Shown piece by piece: positions 9,072 through 18,850 of a DNA stretch of 64,000 nt. Position 1 is the stretch's first letter. Each line of letters starts with the position of its first letter. The stretch covers positions 62,001 to 126,000 of the forward strand of contig JAJPGY010000032.1 of the NCBI GenBank assembly GCA_021325555.1. Direction: 5' to 3'. A program made the position numbers and the translations under genes. The stretch is from Pseudomonadota bacterium (GTDB lineage: Bacteria > Cyanobacteriota > Vampirovibrionia > Obscuribacterales > Obscuribacteraceae). The notes under the pieces were generated by a model. That model saw only the letters and a list, made by a program, of their open reading frames with translations. It was not told the DNA's origin and searched no databases.

Positions 9072-9154
9072 TTTCATGAGGGGCATGCCGTGGTAAGGTC
9101 TAAAGGGCGGCATCGACCGGTGCCGCCACCAGGACACCCTCGTGAGCGCGGGGG

Positions 9155-9544
9155 ATGAGCCGCTCCCGCGCAAAGCCACGCAACGTCATGACCAGCTCGG
9201 CAGGAGCTTTCAAACCAACGATCACGGAGCTGGCGCTGTTGCCGGTGCTCGTTTTCCTGATCGCGCTCACCAGGCTCTATTACGGCGGCGGCTACAGCCC
9301 CATGCTGGTCTGGAAGGGAGAGCTTACCTTCAGGGACACCTTTGTCGATCTGGGGCAGCTTCTCAAGCTGTCCAGAGAGGAGCTGATCAGGCGTCACCGC
9401 CCGGTCATGCACCAGCTCGAGGCCATGGAGATTCTCGAGCCTGCCGACGTGGAGCTGGAGAGCATCCGCGACCGCCGCTGGCGCGGGCGCAGCCCGGCAC
9501 CGGGCACTCAAAGGCCGGCGCCGGCCAGCTTGCCCGCACAATAG
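9155..9544 (+). CDS. Small membrane-anchored hypothetical protein
   Basis: This 129-residue frame contains one clear hydrophobic segment ('LALLPVLVFLIAL', about residues 27-40), followed by a soluble part with an amphipathic 'LLKLSREELIRRHRP' helix. A Met at residue 12 (base 9188) is an alternative start that places the membrane segment nearer the N-terminus; neither start has a good ribosome site. The last 25 residues are Pro/Arg/Ala-rich and less convincing. I do not recognise a family. It precedes the phosphatase at 9626 on the same strand with an 81-base gap. Confidence 0.5.
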   Translation: MSRSRAKPRNVMTSSAGAFKPTITELALLPVLVFLIALTRLYYGGGYSPMLVWKGELTFRDTFVDLGQLLKLSREELIRRHRPVMHQLEAMEILEPADVELESIRDRRWRGRSPAPGTQRPAPASLPAQ

Positions 9545-9625
9545 CCGCAAGCAGCCCGGCGGGAACCGCCTCGACCCGGCGACGTCCCCGGATGCAGATG
9601 CTTGGCTGTCTTTGCGTAGAGGCCC

Positions 9626-10189
9626 ATGCGGCTCCCCGCTGCGATCAAGGTACCCTCCCTAACCGTCTTGCTGCTCCTGGTGGCAGCCTGGCAGCCGAAC
9701 CGGGCGGCTGACACCTATCCTTATCTGGCCATCCCCAACTCGCAGAAGGTCAACGCCGGGCTCTGGCGGGGAGCGCAGCCCAACGCCGCGACGCTGCGGA
9801 TGCTCAGGGATGACGGCTGCAGGACGCTGGTCGACCTGCGCCTGCCCGGGCACGGGACGCGCTGGGAGGCCGCCCAGGCCCGCAAGCTCGGGCTCAACTA
9901 CTACAACATCCCGATGAGCTTCGACAAGCCGTCCCAGGCCAAGGTCGACCTTTTCATGAGCATCGCGCGCAATCCGGACCTGCAGCCGGTCTTCGTTCAT
10001 TGCCGGCAGGGCGCTGATCGCACCGGCACCTTGCTGGCCCTTTACCGGATCGTCAACGAGGGCTGGTCCTACGACGAGGCCTACTGGGAGATGCGGGTGC
10101 ACCACTTCAAGCCCGAGCTCATCCTGCTCAAGAACACGGTCAGGCGCTGTCAGAGCCCGGCCAAAAGGGTAGCGAGGACGCTGCCCTGA
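9626..10189 (+). CDS. Exported dual-specificity/tyrosine-type phosphatase
   Basis: The 187-residue protein starts with a signal peptide (hydrophobic 'LTVLLLLVAAW' near residue 12, then 'ANRAAD'-like cleavage context). The phosphatase core has 'CRTLVDLR' and the CX5R loop 'HCRQGADRTG' near residues 125-134, followed by 'YRIVNEGWSYDEAYWEM', which closely parallels 'YRVMSQGWTADQAYEEM' in the protein at 5190-5849. The two are paralogues. Export implies a periplasmic substrate, such as a phosphorylated envelope component, rather than cytoplasmic signalling. The gene converges with the TPR gene, 5 bases separating the ends. Confidence 0.85.
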   Translation: MRLPAAIKVPSLTVLLLLVAAWQPNRAADTYPYLAIPNSQKVNAGLWRGAQPNAATLRMLRDDGCRTLVDLRLPGHGTRWEAAQARKLGLNYYNIPMSFDKPSQAKVDLFMSIARNPDLQPVFVHCRQGADRTGTLLALYRIVNEGWSYDEAYWEMRVHHFKPELILLKNTVRRCQSPAKRVARTLP

Positions 10190-10194
10190 CTTGT

Positions 10195-10878
10195 TCAGGT
10201 CCTGTCCCGGCCGCCCAGCGCCTGAGCCTTGAGCCTATCGGCGTCCTGCGTGCGGTGCGCGCTGCGCAGCAGCTCCGAGTACTCGAGCATGCTTTCCAGC
10301 AGCTCCGGGCTTTGCGGCGCCAGGAGCTGCTGCTTGATGCGGAACGCCCGGGCGTAGGTGGCAGCGGCCCTCGCCGGGACCCCTTCCCTGGCATAGACCC
10401 GGGCCAGTTTGGCCAGCGCCTCGGCCACGTGCCGGCCGCCTGCACCCTCGACACCGGCGTAAATCGCCAAGCCGCGCTTGTACATCTGCTCGGCCTCCCC
10501 GAACTCGGCCTGGCCGACATCGAGGTCGGCCAGGCGGCAGTACAGGTCGGCCAAGCGCATGGGCTGGCGTGCCGGCGATCTCTCGTAGTTGGCGATCAGA
10601 CGGCAATAGGCCGCATCGGACTCGGTAAGCTTGCCTTGCAGGCGGCAGGCCTCCGCCAGCCCGCCCAGCGTCTCCATGTAACGCTCGCTTCCGGCGCGTC
10701 CGGGCCCACACAGCGCCAGCGCGGCAGCGTAGTCCGTCTCGGCCTCCGCATAGCGGGCCGAGTCCATGTTGCTCTGCCCGGACCGCATGCGCCCCTCCCA
10801 GTCATCCACCGCCGCTGCCGGCCGCGTAAGGGCCGCCAGAGAAAAAAAGACAGCAACAGCTGCTCCTGCTCGCGCCAT
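10195..10878 (-). CDS. Exported TPR protein
   Basis: This 227-residue protein has an N-terminal signal peptide ('VAVFFSLAALTRPAAA'). The rest is a run of TPR-like helix pairs with repeated patterns such as 'RYAEAETDYAAAL', 'LADLYCRLADLDVGQAEF' and 'AEALAKLARVYAREG'. About four units are visible, close to the 42-residue spacing of TPR_12-type repeats in cyanobacteria. It is probably a periplasmic scaffold with no catalytic motif. It lies 82 bases downstream of addA on the same strand but with its own ATG, so co-transcription is possible but unproven. Confidence 0.75.
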   Translation of the reverse strand: MARAGAAVAVFFSLAALTRPAAAVDDWEGRMRSGQSNMDSARYAEAETDYAAALALCGPGRAGSERYMETLGGLAEACRLQGKLTESDAAYCRLIANYERSPARQPMRLADLYCRLADLDVGQAEFGEAEQMYKRGLAIYAGVEGAGGRHVAEALAKLARVYAREGVPARAAATYARAFRIKQQLLAPQSPELLESMLEYSELLRSAHRTQDADRLKAQALGGRDRT

Positions 10879-10960
10879 AGTAAATCACCCCACCGGATGC
10901 CTGCCTGACCATCAAGGTCGCCGGCGGCAGGGAAAATGTTCCCGGGCGCCGGCTCCTGGC

Positions 10961-13900
10961 TTACAGCGCCACCTCCTCCAGCCGGCCGTGCTGCGCGAAA
11001 TAAAGCGCGGCTCTCGGCCTGACGCCGGCCAGCTGCTGGAAATCATCCACATAGGAGCGCAGCTGTTGGCGGTGTTTTTCGACATGGGAGGCCAGCTCCT
11101 CGATCGGGAAATGATCCGTCTTGTAGTCGATCACGAACCAATGGCCGCCGGCGTCCTCGAGCAGCAGATCCGGGCGGCCCTGCCGGGAGGCGGACGCTGA
11201 CGCCACCACATACGGCATCTCGCCGAGGCGCCGGCGCGCCGCCTGCATGAGCGCGCAGAGATCGCTTTTGCGGAAGCGCTCCAGCAACACCTGCCCCGCC
11301 TCCACCAGCCGCGAGATCTTCTCCCGGTCCACCAGGTTGGCGGCGGAGCTGGCGGCAAGCTCGCGCAAAAGCCCGGCGGCAGGCGGCTGCATCGCCGGCG
11401 ACATGGTCTGCATGATCAGGTGGAAGAACTGCCCGAGAACCGTCGGCTCCGGCCACGGCACTCCGGCGGCCGCGGTCACCCGCAGGGCGTCCTGCCAATT
11501 GAGCGCCGGCTCTCCTGGCTCCATGGTAAGCGGTTCCACCAGGTCAAACTGCGCTTCCCGGCCCCCGTCATCGCGGCCTGCCGCGGCGGCCGCCGAACGA
11601 AGCGCCGCTTTCAGCTCGCGGGCAAGCGTGCTGGCGCTGATGCTGTCGACCGTCGTTACCTGATAGAAGACCGGCTCCGGCGCCGCCTCGAGCTCATAGA
11701 CGCCGGGCTCCGTCAGGCAACCGCCGTCGTCGAGACCCAGGGCGCCTTTCAGCCAGCTGCGAAAAGAGGCCCGCTCCTGCCCGCCCCGCTCCAGAAAGAT
11801 GGCCAGGCAGTCTCTGGCCCTTGTGGCGGCCACGTAGAGAAGCCTCTTCCTTTCAGCCTCGTCCATCTCCTTTTCGATCCGGCGGCCGATTAGATAAAGC
11901 GCCGGCTTTGGCGCGGCCTTGTCCCGGCTCGGATCAAAAATGAGCCCGTACTGGCGGTGAAAGAGCAGCTTATCGCTCCTTGCGGTCGCCGGTCTCGACA
12001 TGCCGGGCAGCACCACGGCCGGGAACTCCAGCCCTTTTGCGGCATGGATCGTCATCAGCTTGACGGCATCACCGGCGTCCAGGGGCGCGTTGACCTCCTT
12101 GACCTCCAGAGCCCGCATCCGGCCAAGCCGGCTGACAAATTCGCTCGGGGAGAGGTTGTTGTGGTCGCAGGCAAGCGAGGTCAGCTTCCAGAGGTTCCGT
12201 GACCGCTGCCTGCCCCCCGGGGCAGCCAGGAGAATAACATCGTATCTGGTGTCATCCACGATCCTGCGCACCAGATCCCCTGCCGGCAGGGTGGCTGCCG
12301 CCTCGATGAGCCCGGAGAGGATGGCCACCGCCCGCTCCAGCTCCGGGCACCAGCCGGGCTCGTCTGCCAGCGAGCGGGTCGCCGCCGCCCACAGCGAGCT
12401 GCCGTAGCGGGCGTGCAGGGAGTGGATGACATCGTCGGCAATACCAAACATCGGCGAGCGCAGGGCGCCGAGCAAGGCCTGGCTGTCCCGGCGGCAGCAG
12501 AGGAACTTGAGCAGGTTCTCCACGTCGTAGACTTCCTGGCGCCTCAAGAAGCCTTTGGTGGCCTGGGTGACGTAAGGAATGCCCAGGTCCGACAGGGCAG
12601 CCTCGATAGCCCGGAATCTGTTGCTGTCCTGGACGAGCACGGCGAAATCGCCCCAGCGAATCGGGCGCTGGCTCCCGCTGGCCTTGTCGAGCACCATCTG
12701 CCCGGAAAGCAGCCTCCCGGCAATCCAGTTGGCCGCCGCCCGCGCCTCCACAACTTCGGCAAGCTCCGCCTGCCTTTGCCCCGCCTCATCAAGCGCCTGG
12801 TATACGACCACATCGATGAGCGGCGCCGCGGGCGAACCGTCCTGGCGGTGCGCAGCCAGCGGCTGGAAGCGGGCATCGTGAGCCGACAGCCGCTGGTCTT
12901 TGCCCAGCAGCCGCTCGAAGACAGCGTTGACGAAGGATACGATCTGGCGGTGGCTGCGGAAGGATATGCTCAGGGTGCTCAGGATGCCGCCTTTCTCCCG
13001 GCCGAAATTCTCGCGCCACGCGTTGAAGACGGACACGTCCGCTCCCTGAAACTTGTAGATAGACTGCTTGTCGTCGCCGATGAGGAACAGCCTGGTCTTC
13101 TCGCCGGAAAGCAGGCTGAAGAGCCGGGACTGCAGGCGGTTGGTGTCCTGGAATTCGTCGACCAGGATGGCGGCGACGTTGTCGTTGTAAAACTGGCGGG
13201 CGGCGGAGTCCTCCCGGCTCAATACGGCATAGGCTGACTCAATGAGATCGTCAAAATCGAGCTTCGTGCGTTCCCGCTTCTTCCGGCTGAAAAGCTCACG
13301 GACCCGCTGCGCAAACCGCACCAGCACGAGCGTAAGATGGAACGCCTCCCGGTCGGCGGCGCAGAGATCCAGCGGCACGTCCTTCAGGCACCGCTTCAGC
13401 GGCTCCTTGACTAGGGCAATGAGATCCCTCACGGCCCTGGCCTCGTCGCCGTTGCCGCCGGCAACCCCGACCTTGACCTCCAGGATGCGGGCGAGGCTGC
13501 CGATCCTCTCCGCCAGGTCGCCCTGGCGGCCGCCTGCCTTCTGCCCGGCGGGCGCCAGGGCCGCGGCGGCCAGCCGCACGATCGTCTGCCGGTGCGCCTC
13601 CAGCTTCGACTGCGGATCTTTCCATGGCGTCCAGGCCAGCTCATCGACCATGCTAAGCCACTGCCGGTCCCCGGTCAGGGAAAGAAGAATCCGCTCGTGC
13701 TCCCGGGCGATTAGCTCCCGGCAATGGCTTGTCATGCCGTCCTCGGTCAGCGACGGCACGCTCTCCAGCGCCTCCTCGAACTGGAATCGCGACTCCAGGC
13801 ACCTGTACACCCACTTCCTCACGTCCTCCACCGGGTAGCGCATCAACATCTCGTGGGCCTCCGGCTGCTCGGCAATTGCCGCGCGGGCGGTCTCGTCGAA

Positions 13901-14317
13901 AGACTCCTTCATAAGCTCGCTGCGCTCCAGCTCGTTCAAAACCTCGAAGCGGGGGTCGATATTGGCATCGACCGGAAAGGCCTTCAGGATGGATTCGCAA
14001 AGCGAATGAATGGTGCCGATGCGGGCGCCGTCCACCTGGGCGATGGCCGCGGCCCAGCGCTGCCCGTCCTCGCCGCCGGCGGAAGCCAAAAGCTCCTTCA
14101 GGCGCGCCTTCAACCTGCTGCGCATCTCGCTGGCCGCCTTGGTGGTGTATGTCACCGCCACCAGATTGGCCACGGTTGCCTGCGGGCAGCGGCGCAGGAT
14201 CTCCAGGCAGCGCTCCACGAGCACGTGCGTCTTTCCCGAGCCGGCGCCCGCCGACACGAGCACATGATGGTCGATCGACTCGACGGCAGCCCGCTGCTCG
14301 TCAGTCAGTCCGGCCAT
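10961..14317 (-). CDS. addA: AddA-type helicase-nuclease subunit
   Basis: The 1118-residue protein is a superfamily 1 UvrD-like helicase fused to a C-terminal PD-(D/E)XK nuclease. Visible motifs are Walker A 'SAGAGSGKT' (residues 22-30), Walker B 'VDEFQDTN', motif III 'GDDKQSIYKFQGAD', motif V 'TIHAAKGLEF' and nuclease 'FVIDYKTDHF' near the C-terminus. With AddB it would resect double-strand DNA ends and prepare 3' tails for RecA, which is encoded 6 kb away. I choose the ATG at 14317 because AAGGAGG sits 6 bases upstream; a longer frame to 14527 is addB sequence read out of frame. The start overlaps the end of addB by 17 bases, so translation is probably coupled. The length is slightly below the usual 1200. 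Confidence 0.92.
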   Translation of the reverse strand: MAGLTDEQRAAVESIDHHVLVSAGAGSGKTHVLVERCLEILRRCPQATVANLVAVTYTTKAASEMRSRLKARLKELLASAGGEDGQRWAAAIAQVDGARIGTIHSLCESILKAFPVDANIDPRFEVLNELERSELMKESFDETARAAIAEQPEAHEMLMRYPVEDVRKWVYRCLESRFQFEEALESVPSLTEDGMTSHCRELIAREHERILLSLTGDRQWLSMVDELAWTPWKDPQSKLEAHRQTIVRLAAAALAPAGQKAGGRQGDLAERIGSLARILEVKVGVAGGNGDEARAVRDLIALVKEPLKRCLKDVPLDLCAADREAFHLTLVLVRFAQRVRELFSRKKRERTKLDFDDLIESAYAVLSREDSAARQFYNDNVAAILVDEFQDTNRLQSRLFSLLSGEKTRLFLIGDDKQSIYKFQGADVSVFNAWRENFGREKGGILSTLSISFRSHRQIVSFVNAVFERLLGKDQRLSAHDARFQPLAAHRQDGSPAAPLIDVVVYQALDEAGQRQAELAEVVEARAAANWIAGRLLSGQMVLDKASGSQRPIRWGDFAVLVQDSNRFRAIEAALSDLGIPYVTQATKGFLRRQEVYDVENLLKFLCCRRDSQALLGALRSPMFGIADDVIHSLHARYGSSLWAAATRSLADEPGWCPELERAVAILSGLIEAAATLPAGDLVRRIVDDTRYDVILLAAPGGRQRSRNLWKLTSLACDHNNLSPSEFVSRLGRMRALEVKEVNAPLDAGDAVKLMTIHAAKGLEFPAVVLPGMSRPATARSDKLLFHRQYGLIFDPSRDKAAPKPALYLIGRRIEKEMDEAERKRLLYVAATRARDCLAIFLERGGQERASFRSWLKGALGLDDGGCLTEPGVYELEAAPEPVFYQVTTVDSISASTLARELKAALRSAAAAAGRDDGGREAQFDLVEPLTMEPGEPALNWQDALRVTAAAGVPWPEPTVLGQFFHLIMQTMSPAMQPPAAGLLRELAASSAANLVDREKISRLVEAGQVLLERFRKSDLCALMQAARRRLGEMPYVVASASASRQGRPDLLLEDAGGHWFVIDYKTDHFPIEELASHVEKHRQQLRSYVDDFQQLAGVRPRAALYFAQHGRLEEVAL

Positions 14318-17300
14318 CGCCATCCTCCTTCCGGGCCAGCTCCGCGATCCGGCAGATCGTGTCGTGCGGGCAGGTCCGGCAGACGTCGGCGGCGCTCGGG
14401 CGCACGGTAAAGTCGCCGCGCCCGACGCCGCCCACCAGGCGCGCGATCGTCTGCTGCGAGCGCTCGAGGAGCTTCCTCCCCTCATCGCCCGCGAGCTCGA
14501 ACCTTCCCACCGGCTCACCGGAGCCAACGCTCAGGTAAACCCCCTCCACGGCGCTGGCCCCCGGAATCAGGCTTCGCTCGGCGGCCATCGCGTAGACGGG
14601 AATTTGCAGGCTCCGCCCCTCCTCAATGTCCGAGACGCTGTAGCGGGTGAAACCGGTCTTGTAGTCCACGACGCGAATTCGCGGGGCTTCCGCGCCGGCG
14701 GCGATGTCAATCCGATCGATCACCCCGGCAATGGCGATCCGCCTTCCGTCGACCTCGAGGTCCAGGGCCGGGCAGGAGTCCTCGTCCTGTCCGCCGAAGG
14801 AGGCTTCGAAATATCCCGGCTCGAACGGCTCCTCGTCGCCTGCCAGCCGCTCGAATTCTTTCTCCAGGAAGCGTTCCAGGCGGAACCTCACCTCCAGCCG
14901 GTCGTACCGCCAGAACGGTTCCGGCTGGAACTCCTCCTGTGACTCCAGCCAGAGGAGAGCATCGGACAGCGCGCCCTCGAAGATCTCCTGCCGCTGCCCC
15001 GCGCTCACCTGCCGCACGGCCAGGCCCGCTGCCGCCACCCGGCCGAAAAACAGCTCCAGCGCCTTGTGGTAGACCCGCCCCCGGAGCTGAGCGCCGAGCC
15101 CCGCTTCCGGCTCCTCGCGCCTGTCCCAGCCAAGCAGGCGCGAGACCCAGTAGCGAAACGGGCAGCTTCCATAATCGTTGAGGCGGGAGGCGCTCCAGCG
15201 AGGCGGCAGCGTCACGGAAAGGGCGCCGGACGAGACCAGATCGACCAGGTAGCCGTTATAGACGCTCTCCCGCTGCTGGAGGGCACGGGCCCTTGCCACC
15301 GCCAGCGGTGAGGCTATCGCTCTGCCCAGCTCGCCCACGGACTCCGGCGCGTCCTGCCGGCCCAGCGCTTCCAGGTCCGCCCCCGCCCAGAGCCGCCCGG
15401 CAAAGGCGTCACGCGCCGACACCGGCCTGGCAAGCGATCCCTGGAAGGGGGCGGCGAAGGGAATGGCCCGCTCCACTTCCGCGTCCCCGCGGGTAATCAG
15501 GAAGGACGGCACCGCCTCGGCGCCGCTGCCCATATCATAGCGGGGGAAGGACAGGTACGCTTTCCGGGAAGCCCGCTCGATCAGGGATGCGTACAGGGCC
15601 GGCTCGAAAGCCGGGTGATGGCGGGGGTTGTTGAGCGCCACCCCGAACCGCGACCAGCGCGCCAGCTCGTCGGCGCTCACGAAGCCGGAGCTGCCCGCCC
15701 GCCGTGGAAACTCGCCTTCCAGGAGCCCGGCCACGAAGACATAATCATAAGAGCGGTTCGGCGCCACGTCCGCACCGCATATGGTGATGGGCTCCCGGAA
15801 CCGGCTCGTGCGGCGGAAAGTGGTCTGCTCGAGCAGGCTCTCGAAGCGTAAGACAAAGTCCGCGTAAAGGACCGGTTGCGCCCCAAGCACAACCTCCTCA
15901 TGGATCAGGTTGCCGATCACCGAACGCAGGCCGGCCAGGGCGCGGAAGCTCTCGGCATCACCCGCCCTGCCGCCCTGCCCGGATCCGGTCCGGCAGACGA
16001 GCAGCCTGTCCAGCAGATCCTCGGTCCAGACGCACAGCTCGGCCTGCGTCCTCGTCTGCCCGGGCGGGGTCACCGCCCGGAAGAAACTGCCCAGCCCTTC
16101 GGCCGCCCGCCCGGGCAGCCTGGGGAGCACGCGGCTGCTCCAGCGCTCCAGCCCGCCGGAAAGGCGGATTGCCAGAGACAGATCGTCTATGTCGTCCACA
16201 TCGGACGGCGCCAGCCCGAGCGCGGTCAGATCCAGATAGCGGCTGCGCAGGCAGAAGATCACGTCGGCGCGGGCAAAGTCCTTCTGATAGCAGCGAAGCA
16301 GGGCGCGCACCAGCTGCACTACCGGCTGCTCGGCGATTGTCCTGCTCTCGTCGACAAAGTAGGGCAGCCCGGCGGACTGAAAGGCCGCCTCCACCGCCCC
16401 GCGGTAAGCGCTCAGGTCACGGGCGACGACGAGGATCCCTCGCGTCGTGGTTCCGCCCCCGGCAATGAGCTCCTTGCAGCGCCTGGCTATCTCCTCCATC
16501 TCCAGGTAGCGATCCAGGCAGGAGAAGACCTCCTGCGCCCGGGCGGATTCGCCCGGCTGGCATTGCTCGATCGCCGGCGACAGCGCTTCCGTGAGCTGCC
16601 TGTAGCTCTCGGCCTTCCAGAGATACTCCTCCCGGTACCGCTGGTAGTGGCACGACGACTCGTCGACGTAATCGAAGGTTATGCTTGTCCGCTCCACGTG
16701 GCGTGCCAGCCCGGACAAAACCTCCAGCTGCAGGCGGTTGAAACGGTCGAAACCGTCGGCCGCCAGCCAGGCGGCGCCAAGCGGCAGGCGGTCGCCGGCA
16801 AACAGGACCTCGCGCGCCTTGAAGGCCAGCATGTGCTGATCCTGGCAATCGAGACGGGCGAGCTCCTGCCAGTAGCGCTCGTATATGCGCGCCAGCTCGA
16901 TAAGGGGGAAATCCGCCGCCGCTGTCCTCTCCAGCGCAGCCAGAACCGCCTGCGGGCTCAGCGCCGCCCTCTGAAGCTCGTCAATCAGGTCGAGCACCGC
17001 CGACCAGGTTCCCCGGCAGTGCGAGATCGCAGACAGGGCGGAGATCTTCCGCCCGGCCTGGAGATCCCCCATGAGCCTGGCCATGATGGTCACCCGCACG
17101 CTGTCCGGCAGAAGCGAAGAAGCCACCCCGCCCGCCCGCAGGACGGTGCGGCACAGCTCATAAAAAGGCATGATCCGCAAGCCGATGTAGCCGGGCTGCC
17201 GGCGCGCCCCGCTGGCCACAGCCGCGGACGCCAGCTCCAGCAGGCGCTCGGAGAGAAGATTCCTGTAGCGAGCCGAAGGGACGACAACCAGGGCCCCGTC

Positions 17301-17420
17301 AAACGGCCTGTCCTGCGCAAAGCGCAGGAGCTCCTGCAATAGACGGCTGGTCTTGCCCGAACGGTAAGGGCCGAGAAAGAGGTCGATCGGGCGGGAGCTG
17401 TTGGCTTCTCGAGCGGGCAC
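14301..17420 (-). CDS. addB: AddB-type helicase-nuclease subunit with Fe-S nuclease domain
   Basis: A 1039-residue partner of AddA. The N-terminus has a P-loop 'LGPYRSGKTSRLL' (about 15-27). The middle is a degenerate UvrD fold including 'NRSYDYVFVAGLLEGEFP'. The C-terminal PD-(D/E)XK nuclease carries 'IRVVDYKTGF'. Cysteines in 'GSCPFRYW' and the terminal 'VCRTCPHDTIC' give the four ligands of the AddB-type 4Fe-4S cluster. The first codon is GTG at 17420 with weak GGGAA spacing; a few residues' uncertainty is possible. The gene runs directly into addA. Its presence argues for AddAB-type rather than RecBCD end processing. Confidence 0.9.
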   Translation of the reverse strand: MPAREANSSRPIDLFLGPYRSGKTSRLLQELLRFAQDRPFDGALVVVPSARYRNLLSERLLELASAAVASGARRQPGYIGLRIMPFYELCRTVLRAGGVASSLLPDSVRVTIMARLMGDLQAGRKISALSAISHCRGTWSAVLDLIDELQRAALSPQAVLAALERTAAADFPLIELARIYERYWQELARLDCQDQHMLAFKAREVLFAGDRLPLGAAWLAADGFDRFNRLQLEVLSGLARHVERTSITFDYVDESSCHYQRYREEYLWKAESYRQLTEALSPAIEQCQPGESARAQEVFSCLDRYLEMEEIARRCKELIAGGGTTTRGILVVARDLSAYRGAVEAAFQSAGLPYFVDESRTIAEQPVVQLVRALLRCYQKDFARADVIFCLRSRYLDLTALGLAPSDVDDIDDLSLAIRLSGGLERWSSRVLPRLPGRAAEGLGSFFRAVTPPGQTRTQAELCVWTEDLLDRLLVCRTGSGQGGRAGDAESFRALAGLRSVIGNLIHEEVVLGAQPVLYADFVLRFESLLEQTTFRRTSRFREPITICGADVAPNRSYDYVFVAGLLEGEFPRRAGSSGFVSADELARWSRFGVALNNPRHHPAFEPALYASLIERASRKAYLSFPRYDMGSGAEAVPSFLITRGDAEVERAIPFAAPFQGSLARPVSARDAFAGRLWAGADLEALGRQDAPESVGELGRAIASPLAVARARALQQRESVYNGYLVDLVSSGALSVTLPPRWSASRLNDYGSCPFRYWVSRLLGWDRREEPEAGLGAQLRGRVYHKALELFFGRVAAAGLAVRQVSAGQRQEIFEGALSDALLWLESQEEFQPEPFWRYDRLEVRFRLERFLEKEFERLAGDEEPFEPGYFEASFGGQDEDSCPALDLEVDGRRIAIAGVIDRIDIAAGAEAPRIRVVDYKTGFTRYSVSDIEEGRSLQIPVYAMAAERSLIPGASAVEGVYLSVGSGEPVGRFELAGDEGRKLLERSQQTIARLVGGVGRGDFTVRPSAADVCRTCPHDTICRIAELARKEDGDGRTD

Positions 17421-17528
17421 GAAAAATTCCCGGGGCGGCAGGATGCCGGATCAGAAATTATAACGGACGCGGCCGCCGGCCGCGCGCCCGGAGACCGCCG
17501 CCAGGCCCGGGGGTGGCCGGCAATCCGC

Positions 17529-18551
17529 TCAGCTAAGGAACTCGCGCAGGTCGCCGATCTGATCGCTGCTGCGCAGCTTCTGCATTGCCCTGAGCTCGAT
17601 CTGACGCACCCGCTCGCGCGTGAGACCGAGGACACGTCCCAGCTCCTCGAGCGAGTGCGACTTGTCGTCCGCGAGACCGTAACGCAGCTTGATCACGTCC
17701 CGCTCCCGGGCCGTGAGACCGGACAGCAGGTCGTCGACGTACTTGCCGAGCAGCTGCCCGGCCGCGGCCTCGTCAGGCAGCTTGGCCAGGCGGTCCTCGA
17801 TGATCTCCCCCAGCGTGTTGTCGGAGTCGTCGCCGAAGGTTTGATCGAGCGAAAGCGTGCTGCGCCCGGCGCCGAAGGCCAGCATGACCTTCTCCTGGTC
17901 CAGCCCGGAGGCCTCGACGATCTCCTCAATGGTCGGCCGGCGGTCGTGCTTCTGGGCCAGCTCCCTGACCGCCCGCCGGAGCCTGTTAATCACCTCGTTC
18001 ATGTGCACGGGGACCCGGATCGTGCGCGACTTGTTGGCCAGCGCCCGCGTCACCGCCTGGCGGATCCACCAGGTGGCATAGGTCGAGAAGCGGTTTCCCC
18101 GCTCGGGATCGTACTTCTCCACGGCCCGGATCAGCCCCAGGCTTCCTTCCTGAATCAGATCCTGAAAGCTCAGACCGTGGTTGACGTAGCGCTTGGCGAT
18201 GCTCACCACCAGGCGCAGGTTGGATTGAATCAGCCGCCGGCGGGCTGCCTTGTCGCCGCCTCGCACGGCGCGCGCCAGCTCGATCTCTTCCCGCCCTTCG
18301 AGCAGGCGGTGCCGGGAGATCTCGCGCAGGTAAGCCTTTACCGAGTCCTCCTCAAAAGAGCGCTCCTGTGGCTCATCAGCCTCCTTATCGCTCTCCTCGT
18401 TATCGCTCTCCTCCTCGCTCGACCAGCAGGAGGCGTCGGCGCCGTCCATGACGCCTGGATCCACGTGACCGTCCCAGTCGGCGTCAGGCACCGGCTCAAC
18501 GCTGGCCTTGCGGCCTTTGACCGTAATTGCTCCTTTCCACTTTCTTCTCAT
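17529..18551 (-). CDS. RpoD/SigA-family RNA polymerase sigma factor
   Basis: From the ATG at 18551 (AAAGG about 9 bases upstream) the protein has 340 residues. A short N-terminal segment contains an acidic tract rich in Glu/Asp/Ser around residue 45-65, in place of full region 1.1. Region 1.2 follows ('[11 protein letters not shown]'), then region 2 with '[16 protein letters not shown]' and '[14 protein letters not shown]' (promoter -10 recognition), region 3 and region 4 ending '[17 protein letters not shown]'. The full 1.2-2-3-4 set marks a primary or closely related group 2 sigma factor. It may be the housekeeping factor, but cyanobacteria-like genomes carry several paralogues, so I do not assign rpoD. 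The consensus-like promoters elsewhere in this window fit such a factor. Confidence 0.9.
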   Translation of the reverse strand: MRRKWKGAITVKGRKASVEPVPDADWDGHVDPGVMDGADASCWSSEEESDNEESDKEADEPQERSFEEDSVKAYLREISRHRLLEGREEIELARAVRGGDKAARRRLIQSNLRLVVSIAKRYVNHGLSFQDLIQEGSLGLIRAVEKYDPERGNRFSTYATWWIRQAVTRALANKSRTIRVPVHMNEVINRLRRAVRELAQKHDRRPTIEEIVEASGLDQEKVMLAFGAGRSTLSLDQTFGDDSDNTLGEIIEDRLAKLPDEAAAGQLLGKYVDDLLSGLTARERDVIKLRYGLADDKSHSLEELGRVLGLTRERVRQIELRAMQKLRSSDQIGDLREFLS

Positions 18552-18754
18552 CGGGGTTACCTTTATCAAGCGCTTCGGCGGCGTCCGCATCCTCGAGCCT
18601 CGCTTCCCGGCGGCGCGCCCGGCCAGCATCGCTGAGGCCGGAGCTTGGCGAGTCGGGGCAGGCTCGCTCCGCGCCTCCGTACAAGGAGCGAAGCGTTGTC
18701 GCACGCACTCTCTGCAGAACACGTCCGACAAAGGACCATACGCCCGAGTACCAT

Positions 18755-18850
18755 ATGCCCGCTTTCGGGGTGGTTCCACCGCTTAATCCGGAAGATTTTC
18801 AAAAAATTGAGATCTTAAGCAAACAGGCTGCAGCGCAACCGGTCTCATGA
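18755..18850 (+). CDS. Candidate 31-residue small protein
   Basis: An ATG at 18755 opens a 31-codon frame in the roughly 290-base gap upstream of the sigma factor gene. Its composition ('[14 protein letters not shown]') looks protein-like and is less GC-rich than the surroundings. There is only a weak ribosome site, and the last bases overlap the opposite-strand small gene at 18845. Nothing else convincing is seen in this gap. Confidence 0.2.
   Translation: MPAFGVVPPLNPEDFQKIEILSKQAAAQPVS

Noticed and set aside
15876..17342. Plus-strand frame of nearly 490 codons opposite addB
   Set aside because: Mirror frame of addB, Gln/Arg/Pro-rich, no ribosome site and no recognisable domain.
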